64,000 nt of DNA from JABAYQ01 sp049890095 (GTDB lineage Bacteria > Bacteroidota > Bacteroidia > Flavobacteriales > UBA7312): positions 1 through 64,000 of the forward strand of contig JBMHCD010000003.1 in assembly GCA_049890095.1 (NCBI GenBank), written 5' to 3'. Shown piece after piece: positions 1 to 8,099 of this stretch (position 1 is the first letter of the stretch; each line of letters opens with the position of its first letter). A model generated the notes under the pieces. It saw only the letters and a list, made by a program, of their open reading frames with translations, was not told where the DNA came from and searched no databases. The position numbers and the translations under genes are program-made.

Positions 1-21
1 TAGCTCTTAAACTAAGAACTG

Positions 22-95
22 AGCCGCTAGAGGGACTCGAACCCACGACCTGCTGATTACAAATCAGCTGCTCTAGCCAGCTGAGCTATAGCGGC
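22..95 (-). tRNA. tRNA-Thr (anticodon UGU)
   Basis: On the minus strand this folds as a complete cloverleaf. The acceptor stem pairs GCCGCTA with TAGCGGC, the D arm carries AGCTCAG, the anticodon stem GCTGA/TCAGC encloses loop TTTGTAA, and the T arm carries GGTTCGAGTCC. Loop positions 3-5 read TGT, which decodes ACA (threonine). The 3' CCA is not encoded (the discriminator T is followed by CAG), so it would be added after transcription. In many Bacteroidota this tRNA sits between hpf and the tuf/secE/nusG region, which would lie off the left edge. Confidence 0.97.
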
Positions 96-106
96 AATTT
101 CAATAC

Positions 107-138
107 ATAAAAAAACAGCCCCTCTTAAAAAGGGACTG
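107..138 (-). terminator. Rho-independent terminator after hpf
   Basis: On the minus strand CAGTCCCT pairs with AGGGGCTG (one mismatch) around a short loop and is followed by a run of seven T. It lies between hpf and the tRNA and would end the rpsU-xerC-hpf transcript. Confidence 0.6.
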
Positions 139-222
139 CAAATGTATTAAATTTTTGTTTTGAACAAAAACTAATCTAATTTTTTTATGTTTTTTTTTCT
201 TTCTAGGTTTATATTAACAATA

Positions 223-519
223 TTATGATCTTTTTTTCTCTTTATTTTTAATAATTTGCTTACGTAAAGCCTCAATTGAAAGATCAGTTGCCTCCTCAAA
301 AGTCTTACTTTGCTTACTTGCAAAATGTTCTGAATTATTAGTCATAACTTTAATTTCTACCAATTTGTTCTCTGAAGAATCAGAAGGTTCAAACTTTAAA
401 AATACATCGGCAGACAACAGCGAATTATTAAATAAAGACATCTTTTTTATCTTCTTTTCTATAAAATTAATCAATTTTTTATCAGCACTAAAGTGTATAG
501 AATTTATATTTGTTTGCAT
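223..519 (-). CDS. hpf: Ribosome hibernation-promoting factor (HPF/RaiA family, short form)
   Basis: A 98-residue protein made of a single S30AE/RaiA domain over nearly its whole length. The N-terminal beta strand NINSIHFSADKKL is followed by a basic helix with KKIKKM, a second strand block VEIKVMTN and the terminal helix ALRKQIIKNKEKKRS. Short HPFs bind the 30S subunit across the mRNA/tRNA channel and silence or pair ribosomes in stationary phase. The C-terminal dimerisation domain of long HPF is absent. It starts 12 bases after the xerC stop and is probably cotranscribed with it. The family assignment rests on the fold pattern and on the usual rpsU-xerC-hpf order in Bacteroidota. Confidence 0.88.
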   Translation of the reverse strand: MQTNINSIHFSADKKLINFIEKKIKKMSLFNNSLLSADVFLKFEPSDSSENKLVEIKVMTNNSEHFASKQSKTFEEATDLSIEALRKQIIKNKEKKRS

Positions 520-531
520 AATAAATAAGAT

Positions 532-1404
532 TTAGGCTCTAGGATGAGCGTTAGTATATATTGATTTTAGTTCTTTTATGGAGTTATGAGTATATATTTG
601 AGTTGCTGAAAGATTAGCATGACCCAATAATTCTTTAATTGCGTTCAAATCAGCTCCATTATTCAGCATATGAGTAGCAAATGTATGTCGCAGAACATGA
701 GGGCTTTTTTTATCCGATGAAGTAGAAAACAAACACTTCCTTACCCTTCGGTAAACAAAAGAAGGGTTTAATTTTTTTCCTTTTTTTGTCAATAAAAAAT
801 ATGAAGTATCAATTAAGGAGACATTATTTCTTTCTATCATATAATTTTCCATTACATTGATTAACTCTTTAGTTAACGGAATAAACCGTTCTTTGTTTCG
901 TTTACCTAATACTTTTAATCTATTTTGGTTAAAATCAACATCAGTTAGCTTTATATTTATTAGCTCATTACGTCTTATTCCAGTTGAATAAAATAACTCA
1001 ATAATTAATCTATTGAGTATACCATCATATCCCTTATCAAAATTTAGATTATCGAGTAAATTATTAATTTGATCCTCAACAACGAATGCTGGGATTTGTT
1101 TAGACACCTTAGAATAAGATAATAGCTCAGTAGGATTATTTTCAATTTTTCCAGAACGATGCAGAAATTTATAAAATGACTTAAGGGTAGTAACTTTTCT
1201 ATTTATAGACCTTGGAGCTAGAGTATAAGCAAGGTTTAGTATCCAACTTCTCAACATTTGAAAATTAGCTTTGTCCAAACTACACTCATAAGAAAGTGTC
1301 AAATAAGACTCAAGCTGGGCTAAATCAGTGGAATATGATTTAACTGTGTTTTTTGAGAAGCGTTTTTCTGATTTTAAATATGTTAAAAACTGATTTTTAG
1401 ACAT
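532..1404 (-). CDS. xerC: Tyrosine recombinase XerC/XerD family
   Basis: A 290-residue site-specific recombinase, the normal length for Xer proteins. Residues 1-85 form the SAM-like core-binding domain. The catalytic domain carries the full set: R144 in STGIRRNEL, K168 in LGKRNKER, H236 and R239 in HVLRHTFATHM, H262 in LLGHANL, and the nucleophile Y271 in QIYTH. Xer recombinases resolve chromosome dimers at dif. The position between rpsU and hpf is the usual place of the XerC-type gene in flavobacteria; choosing XerC over XerD rests on this context. No second xer gene or dif site is visible in the window. Confidence 0.92.
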   Translation of the reverse strand: MSKNQFLTYLKSEKRFSKNTVKSYSTDLAQLESYLTLSYECSLDKANFQMLRSWILNLAYTLAPRSINRKVTTLKSFYKFLHRSGKIENNPTELLSYSKVSKQIPAFVVEDQINNLLDNLNFDKGYDGILNRLIIELFYSTGIRRNELINIKLTDVDFNQNRLKVLGKRNKERFIPLTKELINVMENYMIERNNVSLIDTSYFLLTKKGKKLNPSFVYRRVRKCLFSTSSDKKSPHVLRHTFATHMLNNGADLNAIKELLGHANLSATQIYTHNSIKELKSIYTNAHPRA

Positions 1405-1493
1405 AAAAAAAAGGATTTGACCCTCAACGAATATAACAAAAAAGTTTGAATCGTCAGATTAAATCCCTAACTAAATTTGAGAAAAATTAATAA

Positions 1494-1685
1494 TTAATCT
1501 TCTTCTCTTTTTAATTTTTCTTTGTATGCAGCTCTAATCTTTTGCGATCTAAGCTCTACAGATTTTTTCGTATACTCTCTACGATCTCTCAACTGTCTCA
1601 TTGTTTGAGTCATAGTGAATTTCTTTTTGAATCTTTTTAGAGCTCTGTCGATAGACTCGCCGTCTTTTACTGGAATAATTATCAT
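1494..1685 (-). CDS. rpsU: 30S ribosomal protein bS21
   Basis: A 63-residue basic protein typical of bS21, with the conserved SIDRALKRFKKKF and a C-terminal RAAYKEKLKREED. In the Bacteroidota ribosome bS21, with bS18 and bS6, covers the anti-Shine-Dalgarno end of 16S rRNA; as I recall, the tyrosine at position 54 is a key contact, and this protein has Y54. The bases before the ATG (TAAAG) show no strong Shine-Dalgarno sequence. First gene of a likely rpsU-xerC-hpf transcript. Confidence 0.95.
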   Translation of the reverse strand: MIIIPVKDGESIDRALKRFKKKFTMTQTMRQLRDRREYTKKSVELRSQKIRAAYKEKLKREED

Positions 1686-1742
1686 TCTTTACATTTATTA
1701 AATGGGCTGCAAATATACAAATATCTGTAACAAAATCAACTT

Positions 1743-2882
1743 TTACTTTAAAATTTGCTTTGCAATTACAATTTTTTGAATTTCAGAGGTTCCCTCACCA
1801 ATTGTACATAGTTTAGAATCTCTGTAAAATCGCTCCACTATAAAGTCTTTGGTGTATCCATAGCCCCCATGAATTTGAATAGCATCAGTAGATACTTTAA
1901 CAGCAACTTCTGAAGAATAATACTTTGCTTTCGATCCAGAGAGAGTAACATTTCCATTATTTATTTTATCATTGACTGATTGATATGTTAACAATTCTGC
2001 AGCGTGTATAGTCGTTGCCATATCTGCCAATTTAAAGGCAATAGCTTGATGCTCTGAAATTGGTTTGCCAAACTGATTTCTTTCTTTTGAATATTTTAAA
2101 GAAGCCTCAAAAGCTCCTTTTGCTATTCCCAATGATAAAGCAGAAATAGATATTCTTCCTCCGTCTAGCACTTTCATTGCTTGAATAAATCCCTCACCTT
2201 CATTTCCAAGCATTTGACTTTTATGTATTCTGCAGTTGTCAAACACTAATTCTGCTGTTTCTGATGCTCGCATCCCCAACTTATCTTCTTTTTTACCATG
2301 GGTAAAACCTGTGGTTCCTTTTTCTACAATAAAAGCTGACATTCCTCGTGAATCTCCTTTTTCACCAGTTCTAACAATCACCACAGCAACATCACCACTG
2401 ATGGCATGAGTTATAAAATTTTTCGCACCATTAATTATCCAATAATCTCCATCTCTTTTAGCAACAGTTGACATTGCCCCTGAATCAGAACCTGTATTAT
2501 GCTCGGTTAAACCCCAAGCACCTATCCATTCAGCAGTAGCTAATTTTGGTAAATATTTTAGCTTTTGCTCTTCAGAACCAAATTGTAGAATATGACCAGT
2601 ACACAATGAATTATGAGCGGCCATAGACAATCCTATAGATGGATCTATCTTTGCTAATTCTTCAATAGCTGTGACATATTCGTGATAGGTAAAACCAGAA
2701 CCGCCATATTCTTGAGGAACTAATACTCCCATTAGACCCATCTCTCCTAATTTCTTAAAAACGGAAACGGGAAATATTTGCTCATCGTCCCAATCTCTAG
2801 AAAATGGACTAATTTCTCTAGCACCAAAAGCTTTAATCGTATCAGCGATCATTATTTGATTTTCATTTTTTTTAAAATTCAT
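1743..2882 (-). CDS. Acyl-CoA dehydrogenase
   Basis: A 379-residue flavoenzyme with the standard three-part architecture: N-terminal helical domain to about residue 115, middle beta domain with the flavin-side signature WIGAWGLTEHNTGSD, and C-terminal helical domain with GRISISALSLGIAKGAFE. The catalytic base is the glutamate of IGEGTSEIQ near residue 363, the position used by short-chain and glutaryl-type enzymes. It oxidises an acyl-CoA to the trans-2-enoyl-CoA, passing electrons to ETF. The chain-length preference cannot be read from the sequence. It begins 3 bases downstream of the apt stop, so the two are cotranscribed. The acyl-CoA dehydrogenase next to rpsU is conserved in many flavobacteria. 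Confidence 0.94.
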   Translation of the reverse strand: MNFKKNENQIMIADTIKAFGAREISPFSRDWDDEQIFPVSVFKKLGEMGLMGVLVPQEYGGSGFTYHEYVTAIEELAKIDPSIGLSMAAHNSLCTGHILQFGSEEQKLKYLPKLATAEWIGAWGLTEHNTGSDSGAMSTVAKRDGDYWIINGAKNFITHAISGDVAVVIVRTGEKGDSRGMSAFIVEKGTTGFTHGKKEDKLGMRASETAELVFDNCRIHKSQMLGNEGEGFIQAMKVLDGGRISISALSLGIAKGAFEASLKYSKERNQFGKPISEHQAIAFKLADMATTIHAAELLTYQSVNDKINNGNVTLSGSKAKYYSSEVAVKVSTDAIQIHGGYGYTKDFIVERFYRDSKLCTIGEGTSEIQKIVIAKQILK

Positions 2883-2885
2883 AAC

Positions 2886-3416
2886 TTAATATTTAATTAA
2901 TGAAATAATTGTATTTGAAACCTCTTTTAAGTCTTCTTTTCCATTCAAAAAGTCTAATTCTACAACAAAAGCAAAAGCACAAACTTTCGCACCTAAACGC
3001 TCAATAAGTTTCGAAGCTGCTAATGCAGTTCCTCCAGTAGCTAATAAATCGTCATGCACAAGTACATTCCAATTTTTCTCTAGTGAATCACTATGAATTT
3101 CTATTGTAGCCTCTCCGTATTCTAACTCATAGCTTTGTGACAAAATACTGCATGGTAGCTTTCCTTTTTTACGAATCGGTACAAAAGGAACATTTAATGC
3201 ATTTGATAATAACATTCCAAACAAAAAACCTCTACTCTCTATTCCTACAACAGCATCTATATTTTTATTTGATAGCAATTTTTTAAAGTTATCAATTATC
3301 TCATTTGTTAAGTTTTGATCTTTCATCAAGGGTGTAATATCTTTAAAAGATATACCTTTTTTAGGAAAATCACTTACTTCCCTAATTGCTTTTCTTAGTT
3401 TCTTTTCTATCTTCAA
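2886..3416 (-). CDS. apt: Adenine phosphoribosyltransferase
   Basis: A 176-residue type I phosphoribosyltransferase. The N-terminal VSDFPKKGISFKDITPL and VGIESRGFLFG segments are characteristic of Apt, and the PRPP loop VLVHDDLLATGGTA lies around residues 118-131. It converts adenine and PRPP to AMP in purine salvage. Its start overlaps the last 35 bases of the broken comEA-like gene, so translation may once have been coupled to it. Confidence 0.94.
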   Translation of the reverse strand: MKIEKKLRKAIREVSDFPKKGISFKDITPLMKDQNLTNEIIDNFKKLLSNKNIDAVVGIESRGFLFGMLLSNALNVPFVPIRKKGKLPCSILSQSYELEYGEATIEIHSDSLEKNWNVLVHDDLLATGGTALAASKLIERLGAKVCAFAFVVELDFLNGKEDLKEVSNTIISLIKY

Positions 3417-4059
3417 AACTTAAATATGGAGCTATTTTGTTTATAAAAACCGAATCAAGAACAACAAGCTTATATAAATCTTGCTTAGAATTAAAGTAGC
3501 CATGTTGATTTCTATAACTTACAATGTTTTTAGCAATTTTGTAATTTACGTATGGATGTTTCGATAGTTTTTTAGCACTTACAAAGTTAATATGTATTTT
3601 TTTAATTTCAACACTATCTACAAAAAGTTGATGTTTAAATTTTGAAAAATACATACTATCCAAACCATACACTTGTAGTAATTGGTTTTCATGCTAAAAT
3701 CCCCCTAATGAATTTCTGAACTTTACAATTCTTTTTGCTAATACCAAACCAATTCCTTTTATCAATTTCAGACTTGTTATATCTGCAATATTTAAATTTA
3801 AATAACTAACTTCATTAGCAATATTTTTGCTCTTATTTGAAGTTAGACTTACTGACTTGTTTTTGATTGATTTTGGTACTGAATAATCTAATGCTTCAAG
3901 ATTAGTAATTTCATTTCTGAATTGCTTAAAGTCATAACTTTCATTCTTATACAAAAAATAATTTCTGTAAAAAAAACAACACAAAATTATAGCACATAGA
4001 GTTATAATGCCATAACGATAATTTTATTGTAATAAAAGAAGTTTTTTAAAATGGCCTAT
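3382..4059 (-). pseudogene. Broken helix-hairpin-helix (ComEA-like) gene, two in-frame stops
   Basis: One reading frame runs from the symporter stop to 3382 and is interrupted by TAA at 4024-4026 and TAG at 3694-3696, with no frameshift. Read through the stops it gives, in order, a short N-terminus, one hydrophobic segment (GIITLCAIILCCFF), the HhH block LIKGIGLVLAKRIVKFRNS, then GGF-stop-HENQLLQVYGLD, and a second HhH block HPYVNYKIAKNIVSYRNQHGYF. This is the layout of the membrane-anchored ComEA-like proteins found beside acyl-CoA dehydrogenase in flavobacteria. No ATG opens the frame; an ATA at 4057-4059 sits where the start is expected. The fragments 3694-3984 (TTG start) and 3382-3672 (GTG start) are open but lack plausible starts. 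Either a decayed gene or two sequence errors; I favour decay. Confidence 0.75.
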
Positions 4060-4065
4060 TAAATT

Positions 4066-5577
4066 TTATTTGAACCGACTAATTGTACCTGATTTTATTC
4101 TCTCAAAATAAGAATTCATATCTAGTTTAACTTCTTTAGATAAAATTAGCAACCCTAAAATATTAGGAAATGCCATTGCTAATATCATCATGTCAGAAAA
4201 GTCTATAACGGCTCCTAAACTTACAGAGGATCCAACAATTATAAACAGAAGAAATATAAATTTATAAACTAGTTCAGATTTTTTAGAATCTCCAAAAAGA
4301 TAAGTCCATGATTTTAAACCATAATATGACCATGAAATCATCGTCGAAAAAGCAAATAAAAATATTGCAAATACCAATACGTATGGAAACCACGAAATTA
4401 CACTACCAAATGCATTGGATGTTAATTGTGCTCCTTCTAACCCTTGAACATCAGCAAATCCAGTAATTATGATTACTAGAGCGGTCATTGTACATATGAC
4501 AACAGTATCAATAAAAGGCTCTAGTAAAGAAACAATTCCTTCACTAACTGGCTCTTTAGTTTTTGCTGCGGCATGTGCAATTGATGCCGATCCAACACCA
4601 GCCTCATTAGAAAAAGCAGCTCTTCTAAACCCTTGTATTAAAACACCAATAAAACCACCAAATGCGGCTGAAGGTGCAAAAGCCCCTTTAACAATCAATG
4701 CAAAAGCTCCACCAACTGCTGAAAAATTTACAACTATAATTATTAATGCAGCCGTTACATACAATACAGCCATAAATGGAACAATTTTCTCTGTAACCTT
4801 TGCAATACTTTTAATACCTCCAATAATTACAATACCAACTAAAACAGCTAAAATAACTCCAAACAATGGACCATTTCCATCTAATACAGGAAACTGCCCT
4901 GCTAACTGAGCATAAGCCTGATTTGCTTGAAACATGTTACCACCCCCAAAAGATCCACCAACACATAAAACAGCAAAAATAACAGCTAATATTTTACCAA
5001 GATTTTTAAATCCATACTTTGCTAATCCATTTTTAAGATAATACATTGGCCCACCAGAAACTTCGCCATTTTCATTAACAACTCTATATTTTACACCTAA
5101 TGTACATTCAACAAATTTTGAAGACATACCTAATAAACCAGCAACAATCATCCAAAAAGTAGCACCAGGTCCACCAACAGTGATTGCTACTGCAACACCT
5201 GCAATATTTCCTAAGCCAACAGTAGCAGATAATGCTGTGGCTAAGGCCTGAAAATGAGAAACCTCTCCTTTATCATTTGGATCATCAAATTTTCCTTGAA
5301 CTAATTCTATAGCATGCTTAAATCCTCGAATATTTACAAAGTTCATTTTTATAGTAAAAAATAAAGCTCCAAAAACTAACCAAATAACTACTATTGGTAT
5401 ATCAACACCTAAATCTATTCCTACTGCTGCTATTGGATCCCAAAAAATAATCATCGCTAAGACGTTAACAATAGGCTCAAAAAAAGCATTAATTTTATCA
5501 CTAACCGATGATGTTTGTTGAGCAAACAAACTACTTGCAGCTAGTAAAAAAACTGTTAGTACTGACCATTTTTTCAT
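4066..5577 (-). CDS. Alanine:cation symporter (AGCS family)
   Basis: A 503-residue inner-membrane protein with about ten to eleven hydrophobic segments. AGCS signatures include GLGNIAGVAVAITVGGPGA, FWMIVAGLLGMSSKF and the C-terminal-half block FRRAAFSNEAGVGSASIAH. The family takes up alanine or glycine with Na+ (occasionally H+). The N-terminus MKKWSVLTVFLLAASSLFAQ looks like a signal peptide ahead of the first core segment, common in Bacteroidota members. It follows the SDR gene by 5 bases and precedes the broken comEA-like gene. The substrate is inferred from the family only. Confidence 0.92.
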   Translation of the reverse strand: MKKWSVLTVFLLAASSLFAQQTSSVSDKINAFFEPIVNVLAMIIFWDPIAAVGIDLGVDIPIVVIWLVFGALFFTIKMNFVNIRGFKHAIELVQGKFDDPNDKGEVSHFQALATALSATVGLGNIAGVAVAITVGGPGATFWMIVAGLLGMSSKFVECTLGVKYRVVNENGEVSGGPMYYLKNGLAKYGFKNLGKILAVIFAVLCVGGSFGGGNMFQANQAYAQLAGQFPVLDGNGPLFGVILAVLVGIVIIGGIKSIAKVTEKIVPFMAVLYVTAALIIIVVNFSAVGGAFALIVKGAFAPSAAFGGFIGVLIQGFRRAAFSNEAGVGSASIAHAAAKTKEPVSEGIVSLLEPFIDTVVICTMTALVIIITGFADVQGLEGAQLTSNAFGSVISWFPYVLVFAIFLFAFSTMISWSYYGLKSWTYLFGDSKKSELVYKFIFLLFIIVGSSVSLGAVIDFSDMMILAMAFPNILGLLILSKEVKLDMNSYFERIKSGTISRFK

Positions 5578-5582
5578 AATTT

Positions 5583-6485
5583 TTATTTTCTAATTAATTG
5601 TGTTTCTAAAATTTGCAATCCCTGTTCGAAAGAATGCGGTTTATAATCTAACTCTCTTATTGCCTTTTCTAAAATAAATCCTGTTTTAGGTGGACGTTTT
5701 GCTTTTTGATTTAAAGTTATTGAAGAAATTTTGTTAATATTTGATTTATCACATTTATAAAATTCTGCCATTCTCTCGACCATCTCAAAAATACTCATAA
5801 TATCCTTACCAGAAATATGAAAAATACCTAAGGCATCTTTTTCTATCACTAATTTACATGCCTCAGCTAAATCTTCTGCTAAAGTTGGTGATCTGAACTG
5901 ATCGTCAATAATATTTAATTTCTGACCATCTTTTAATGCCGACCTACCCCATAAAACTATATTGCTTCTTTGTAATTGATCAGCGGTGCCATAAAGAATA
6001 ATCGTCCTTAATATAGTCCAATTTATTTCTGATGAGCTCACAATCTTTTCCGACTCAAACTTAGATTTTCCATAATAACTTAAGGGATTTGGAGTATCTT
6101 CCTCCTTGTAAGGGCCATTTTCACCATCAAAAATAAAATCAGTAGAAATATGAATAAAATGAGAATTATACTGCTGACATAAAGATGTCATTTTTCTTAC
6201 AGCAAAGACATTCACCTCATCACATTTACTTTTGCTATCTTCACAGCCATCAACATTAGTCATGGCAGCAGTATTAATCACATAATCGGGTTTAAAAGAA
6301 TCGAAAGTTAATTTTAGCTCTTGAAAGTTTGTGATATCCATAGTTTGATATAGATATCCATCTTTATCAAAAATTAAATTTTCTCCTGTTGATGTTGCCA
6401 AAACATTAAAATTACTTTTTAAAAGTTTAACTAATTTTTGACCAAGTAGACCATTACTTCCTGTGATCAGTACTTTTTTATTCAT
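5583..6485 (-). CDS. SDR-type NAD(P)-dependent reductase, RfbD-like
   Basis: A 300-residue extended short-chain dehydrogenase of the RmlD/RfbD family. The Rossmann motif GSNGLLG (G9-G15) is followed by NTAAMTNVDGCE, which binds the nucleotide sugar region in RmlD, then HISTDFIFDG and the catalytic Y138-K142 pair in SYYGKSK. RmlD reduces dTDP-4-keto-rhamnose to dTDP-rhamnose. No rmlA, rmlB or rmlC is nearby, so the rhamnose role is not supported by context; other substrates are possible. The ATG lies one base after the stop of the 53-residue PspC protein, pointing to one transcript. Confidence 0.82.
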   Translation of the reverse strand: MNKKVLITGSNGLLGQKLVKLLKSNFNVLATSTGENLIFDKDGYLYQTMDITNFQELKLTFDSFKPDYVINTAAMTNVDGCEDSKSKCDEVNVFAVRKMTSLCQQYNSHFIHISTDFIFDGENGPYKEEDTPNPLSYYGKSKFESEKIVSSSEINWTILRTIILYGTADQLQRSNIVLWGRSALKDGQKLNIIDDQFRSPTLAEDLAEACKLVIEKDALGIFHISGKDIMSIFEMVERMAEFYKCDKSNINKISSITLNQKAKRPPKTGFILEKAIRELDYKPHSFEQGLQILETQLIRK

Positions 6486-6486
6486 T

Positions 6487-6648
6487 TTAAAATTTCGGTT
6501 TTATCAAATACAACAAAAAATAAATTAAAATTGGTGATCCCAATCCTAGAACAGTAGCAATAATAAATAAAATTCGTAACCCACCAACATCCAGTTCGAA
6601 TTTAGAAGATAACCATTCACATACTCCTAAAATCTTATTTTTTTTCAT
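6487..6648 (-). CDS. Very small PspC-domain membrane protein
   Basis: An uninterrupted frame of 53 residues starting at ATG 6646-6648 and ending TAA 6487-6489. The sequence opens MKKNKILGVCEWLSSKFELD and ends with one hydrophobic segment (SPILIYFLLYLIKP). ILGVCEWLSSKF matches the (I)xGVCxGLAxxF motif of PspC domains, and the spacing to the membrane segment fits. It looks like a divergent tandem copy of the 72-residue PspC protein just upstream (6669-6887): both share GVC-x-W at the same place. PspC domains sense or respond to envelope stress in proteobacteria; a role here is unknown. Confidence 0.75.
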   Translation of the reverse strand: MKKNKILGVCEWLSSKFELDVGGLRILFIIATVLGLGSPILIYFLLYLIKPKF

Positions 6649-6668
6649 AAATAAAAATTATTAGTTAT

Positions 6669-6887
6669 TTATAAGTCAAATACACTAGGTCTTTTACGAT
6701 ATTTAAAATGATTATTAACTCTCAAAACAAATACCATAATTAGATACAATAACGGGATGCCAAAATTGATAAAAGACAAATAAATAAAAAATAGTCGCAC
6801 AAAAGATGGTTTGACACCTATCTTATTTGCCCACCAAGCACAAACACCAAAAAATTGTTTTTCAAAAAAGTTTTTTAACTTTTTCAT
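6669..6887 (-). CDS. PspC-domain membrane protein
   Basis: A 72-residue protein with a PspC domain: an amphipathic start MKKLKNFFEKQFFGVCAWWANKIGV, then FVRLFFIYLSFINFGIPLLY, two closely spaced hydrophobic stretches, and a basic cytoplasmic tail FKYRKRPSVFDL. In flavobacteria a small PspC protein commonly follows a DUF2851 gene, and here its start overlaps the end of the DUF2851 remnant by 26 bases. PspC proteins are linked to phage-shock and membrane-stress responses in Enterobacteria; no pspA or pspF homologue is seen in the window. Confidence 0.85.
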   Translation of the reverse strand: MKKLKNFFEKQFFGVCAWWANKIGVKPSFVRLFFIYLSFINFGIPLLYLIMVFVLRVNNHFKYRKRPSVFDL

Positions 6888-7251
6888 TACTTAGAATTTG
6901 TTTACCAATATTGCAAGATAAACATTTTTTGGTATCACAATAACTATGTTTTAAATGTAACAATGCCTGTGATTGAGCCGAATTTTTTGATTTATATCCT
7001 ATTTTTTTAAAACCATCTACAATAGAATTGTTTTCATTTTTCAGATTATAAAATAGTGAAATTGCTTTTTGTTTGAACTTGTCCGCTTTTTTTTCGTCAG
7101 CATACAAAACTAATAAAGGAACTAAAGTATTAATAATGATAGTATTCAAAAACTGATCGCCTATATTTTTGGACAGAAAAATTGACTTTTTCTTAAAATG
7201 ATAATTGTATAACCAATAATCAGAAACTCCAACTTTAAACTTATCTTTCAT
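6862..7251 (-). pseudogene. C-terminal remnant of a DUF2851 protein
   Basis: A 129-residue frame that matches only the last third of DUF2851 proteins, which are usually about 420 residues. Recognisable blocks are VGVSDYWLYNYHF, FLNTIIINTLVPLLVLYA, NSIVDGFKKIGYKSKNSAQSQ and the closing Cys-rich LKHSYCDTKKCLSCNIGKQIL. The frame is closed by TGA two codons before the ATG, and pyrF begins 45 bases upstream, so the missing 290 or so residues are not present next to it. The remnant could still be translated. DUF2851 has no established function. I call it a truncated gene with good confidence from remembered family sequence. Confidence 0.72.
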
Positions 7252-7295
7252 AGCTCATCAAATTTAACAAACTTTATATTTATTAAATAATATTG

Positions 7296-8099
7296 CTACA
7301 TATTTTCTAGTATTTTTTGCATTTGCTGCTGCATTTCCTTTGCTTTTTGTCTAGCAACTACCGCAAAGTTTTCGCTATTATCTGCATATATAATTGCTCT
7401 TGAAGAATTTATCAATAAGCCACACTGATCATTTAGTCCATATTTACATACCTCATCCAAATTACCACCCTGAGCACCTACACCTGGTACTAAAAGAAAA
7501 TGATTTGGTACTATAGATCGTATATCTTTAAATGCTTCAGCACGAGTTGCACCAACAACATACATTAAATTATCACCCCATTTTTGAGATTCAATTAATA
7601 CTTTTTGATAAAGCATTAATCCATTATCATCCTTAAACAACTGAAAATCTAATCCACCTGTATTAGATGTTAACGCTAATAAAATTACCCATTTGTTATC
7701 TGAAAGAAAAGGCTTCACAGAATCAGAACCCATATACGGAGCAACAGTAACTGAATTAAAATTCATGGATTCAAAGAATGCTTTTGCATACATTTTTGAG
7801 GTATTACCAATATCACCTCTCTTTGCATCTGCAATAGTAAAAATATTATCTGGGATAATTTCCATAGTTTTGGATAAGGAATCCCAACCTTTTGAACCCA
7901 TAGATTCATAAAAAGCAATATTAGGCTTGTAAGCTACACAAATATCTTTGGTAGCTTCTATAATCCTTTTATTGAACTCAAAAATAGGGTCATCATATTC
8001 CAACAAAAAATTTGGAATTTTATTTATGTCCGTATCTAAACCAATGCATAGAAAGGATTTTTTATCTAAAATCTGTTGATATAACTCTTTTGATGTCAT
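7296..8099 (-). CDS. pyrF: Orotidine 5'-phosphate decarboxylase
   Basis: A 267-residue member of the longer group of PyrF enzymes. The active-site signature DAKRGDIGNTS (aspartate and lysine catalytic residues) is present, with FLCIGLDTD near the N-terminus and LVPGVGAQGG at the phosphate-binding end. It decarboxylates OMP to UMP, the last step of pyrimidine synthesis. The ATG directly abuts the prfA stop, so purM-prfA-pyrF form one operon of housekeeping genes. Confidence 0.95.
   Translation of the reverse strand: MTSKELYQQILDKKSFLCIGLDTDINKIPNFLLEYDDPIFEFNKRIIEATKDICVAYKPNIAFYESMGSKGWDSLSKTMEIIPDNIFTIADAKRGDIGNTSKMYAKAFFESMNFNSVTVAPYMGSDSVKPFLSDNKWVILLALTSNTGGLDFQLFKDDNGLMLYQKVLIESQKWGDNLMYVVGATRAEAFKDIRSIVPNHFLLVPGVGAQGGNLDEVCKYGLNDQCGLLINSSRAIIYADNSENFAVVARQKAKEMQQQMQKILENM

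Noticed and set aside
3382..3984. Two separate small HhH genes, or a frameshifted gene
   Set aside because: Both pieces are in the same frame and joined by a single TAG; neither piece has a credible start, so one broken gene is the simpler reading.
4469..4909. A 146-residue open frame on the plus strand
   Set aside because: It is antisense to the alanine symporter, has low-complexity composition and matches no family; the symporter frame explains the region.
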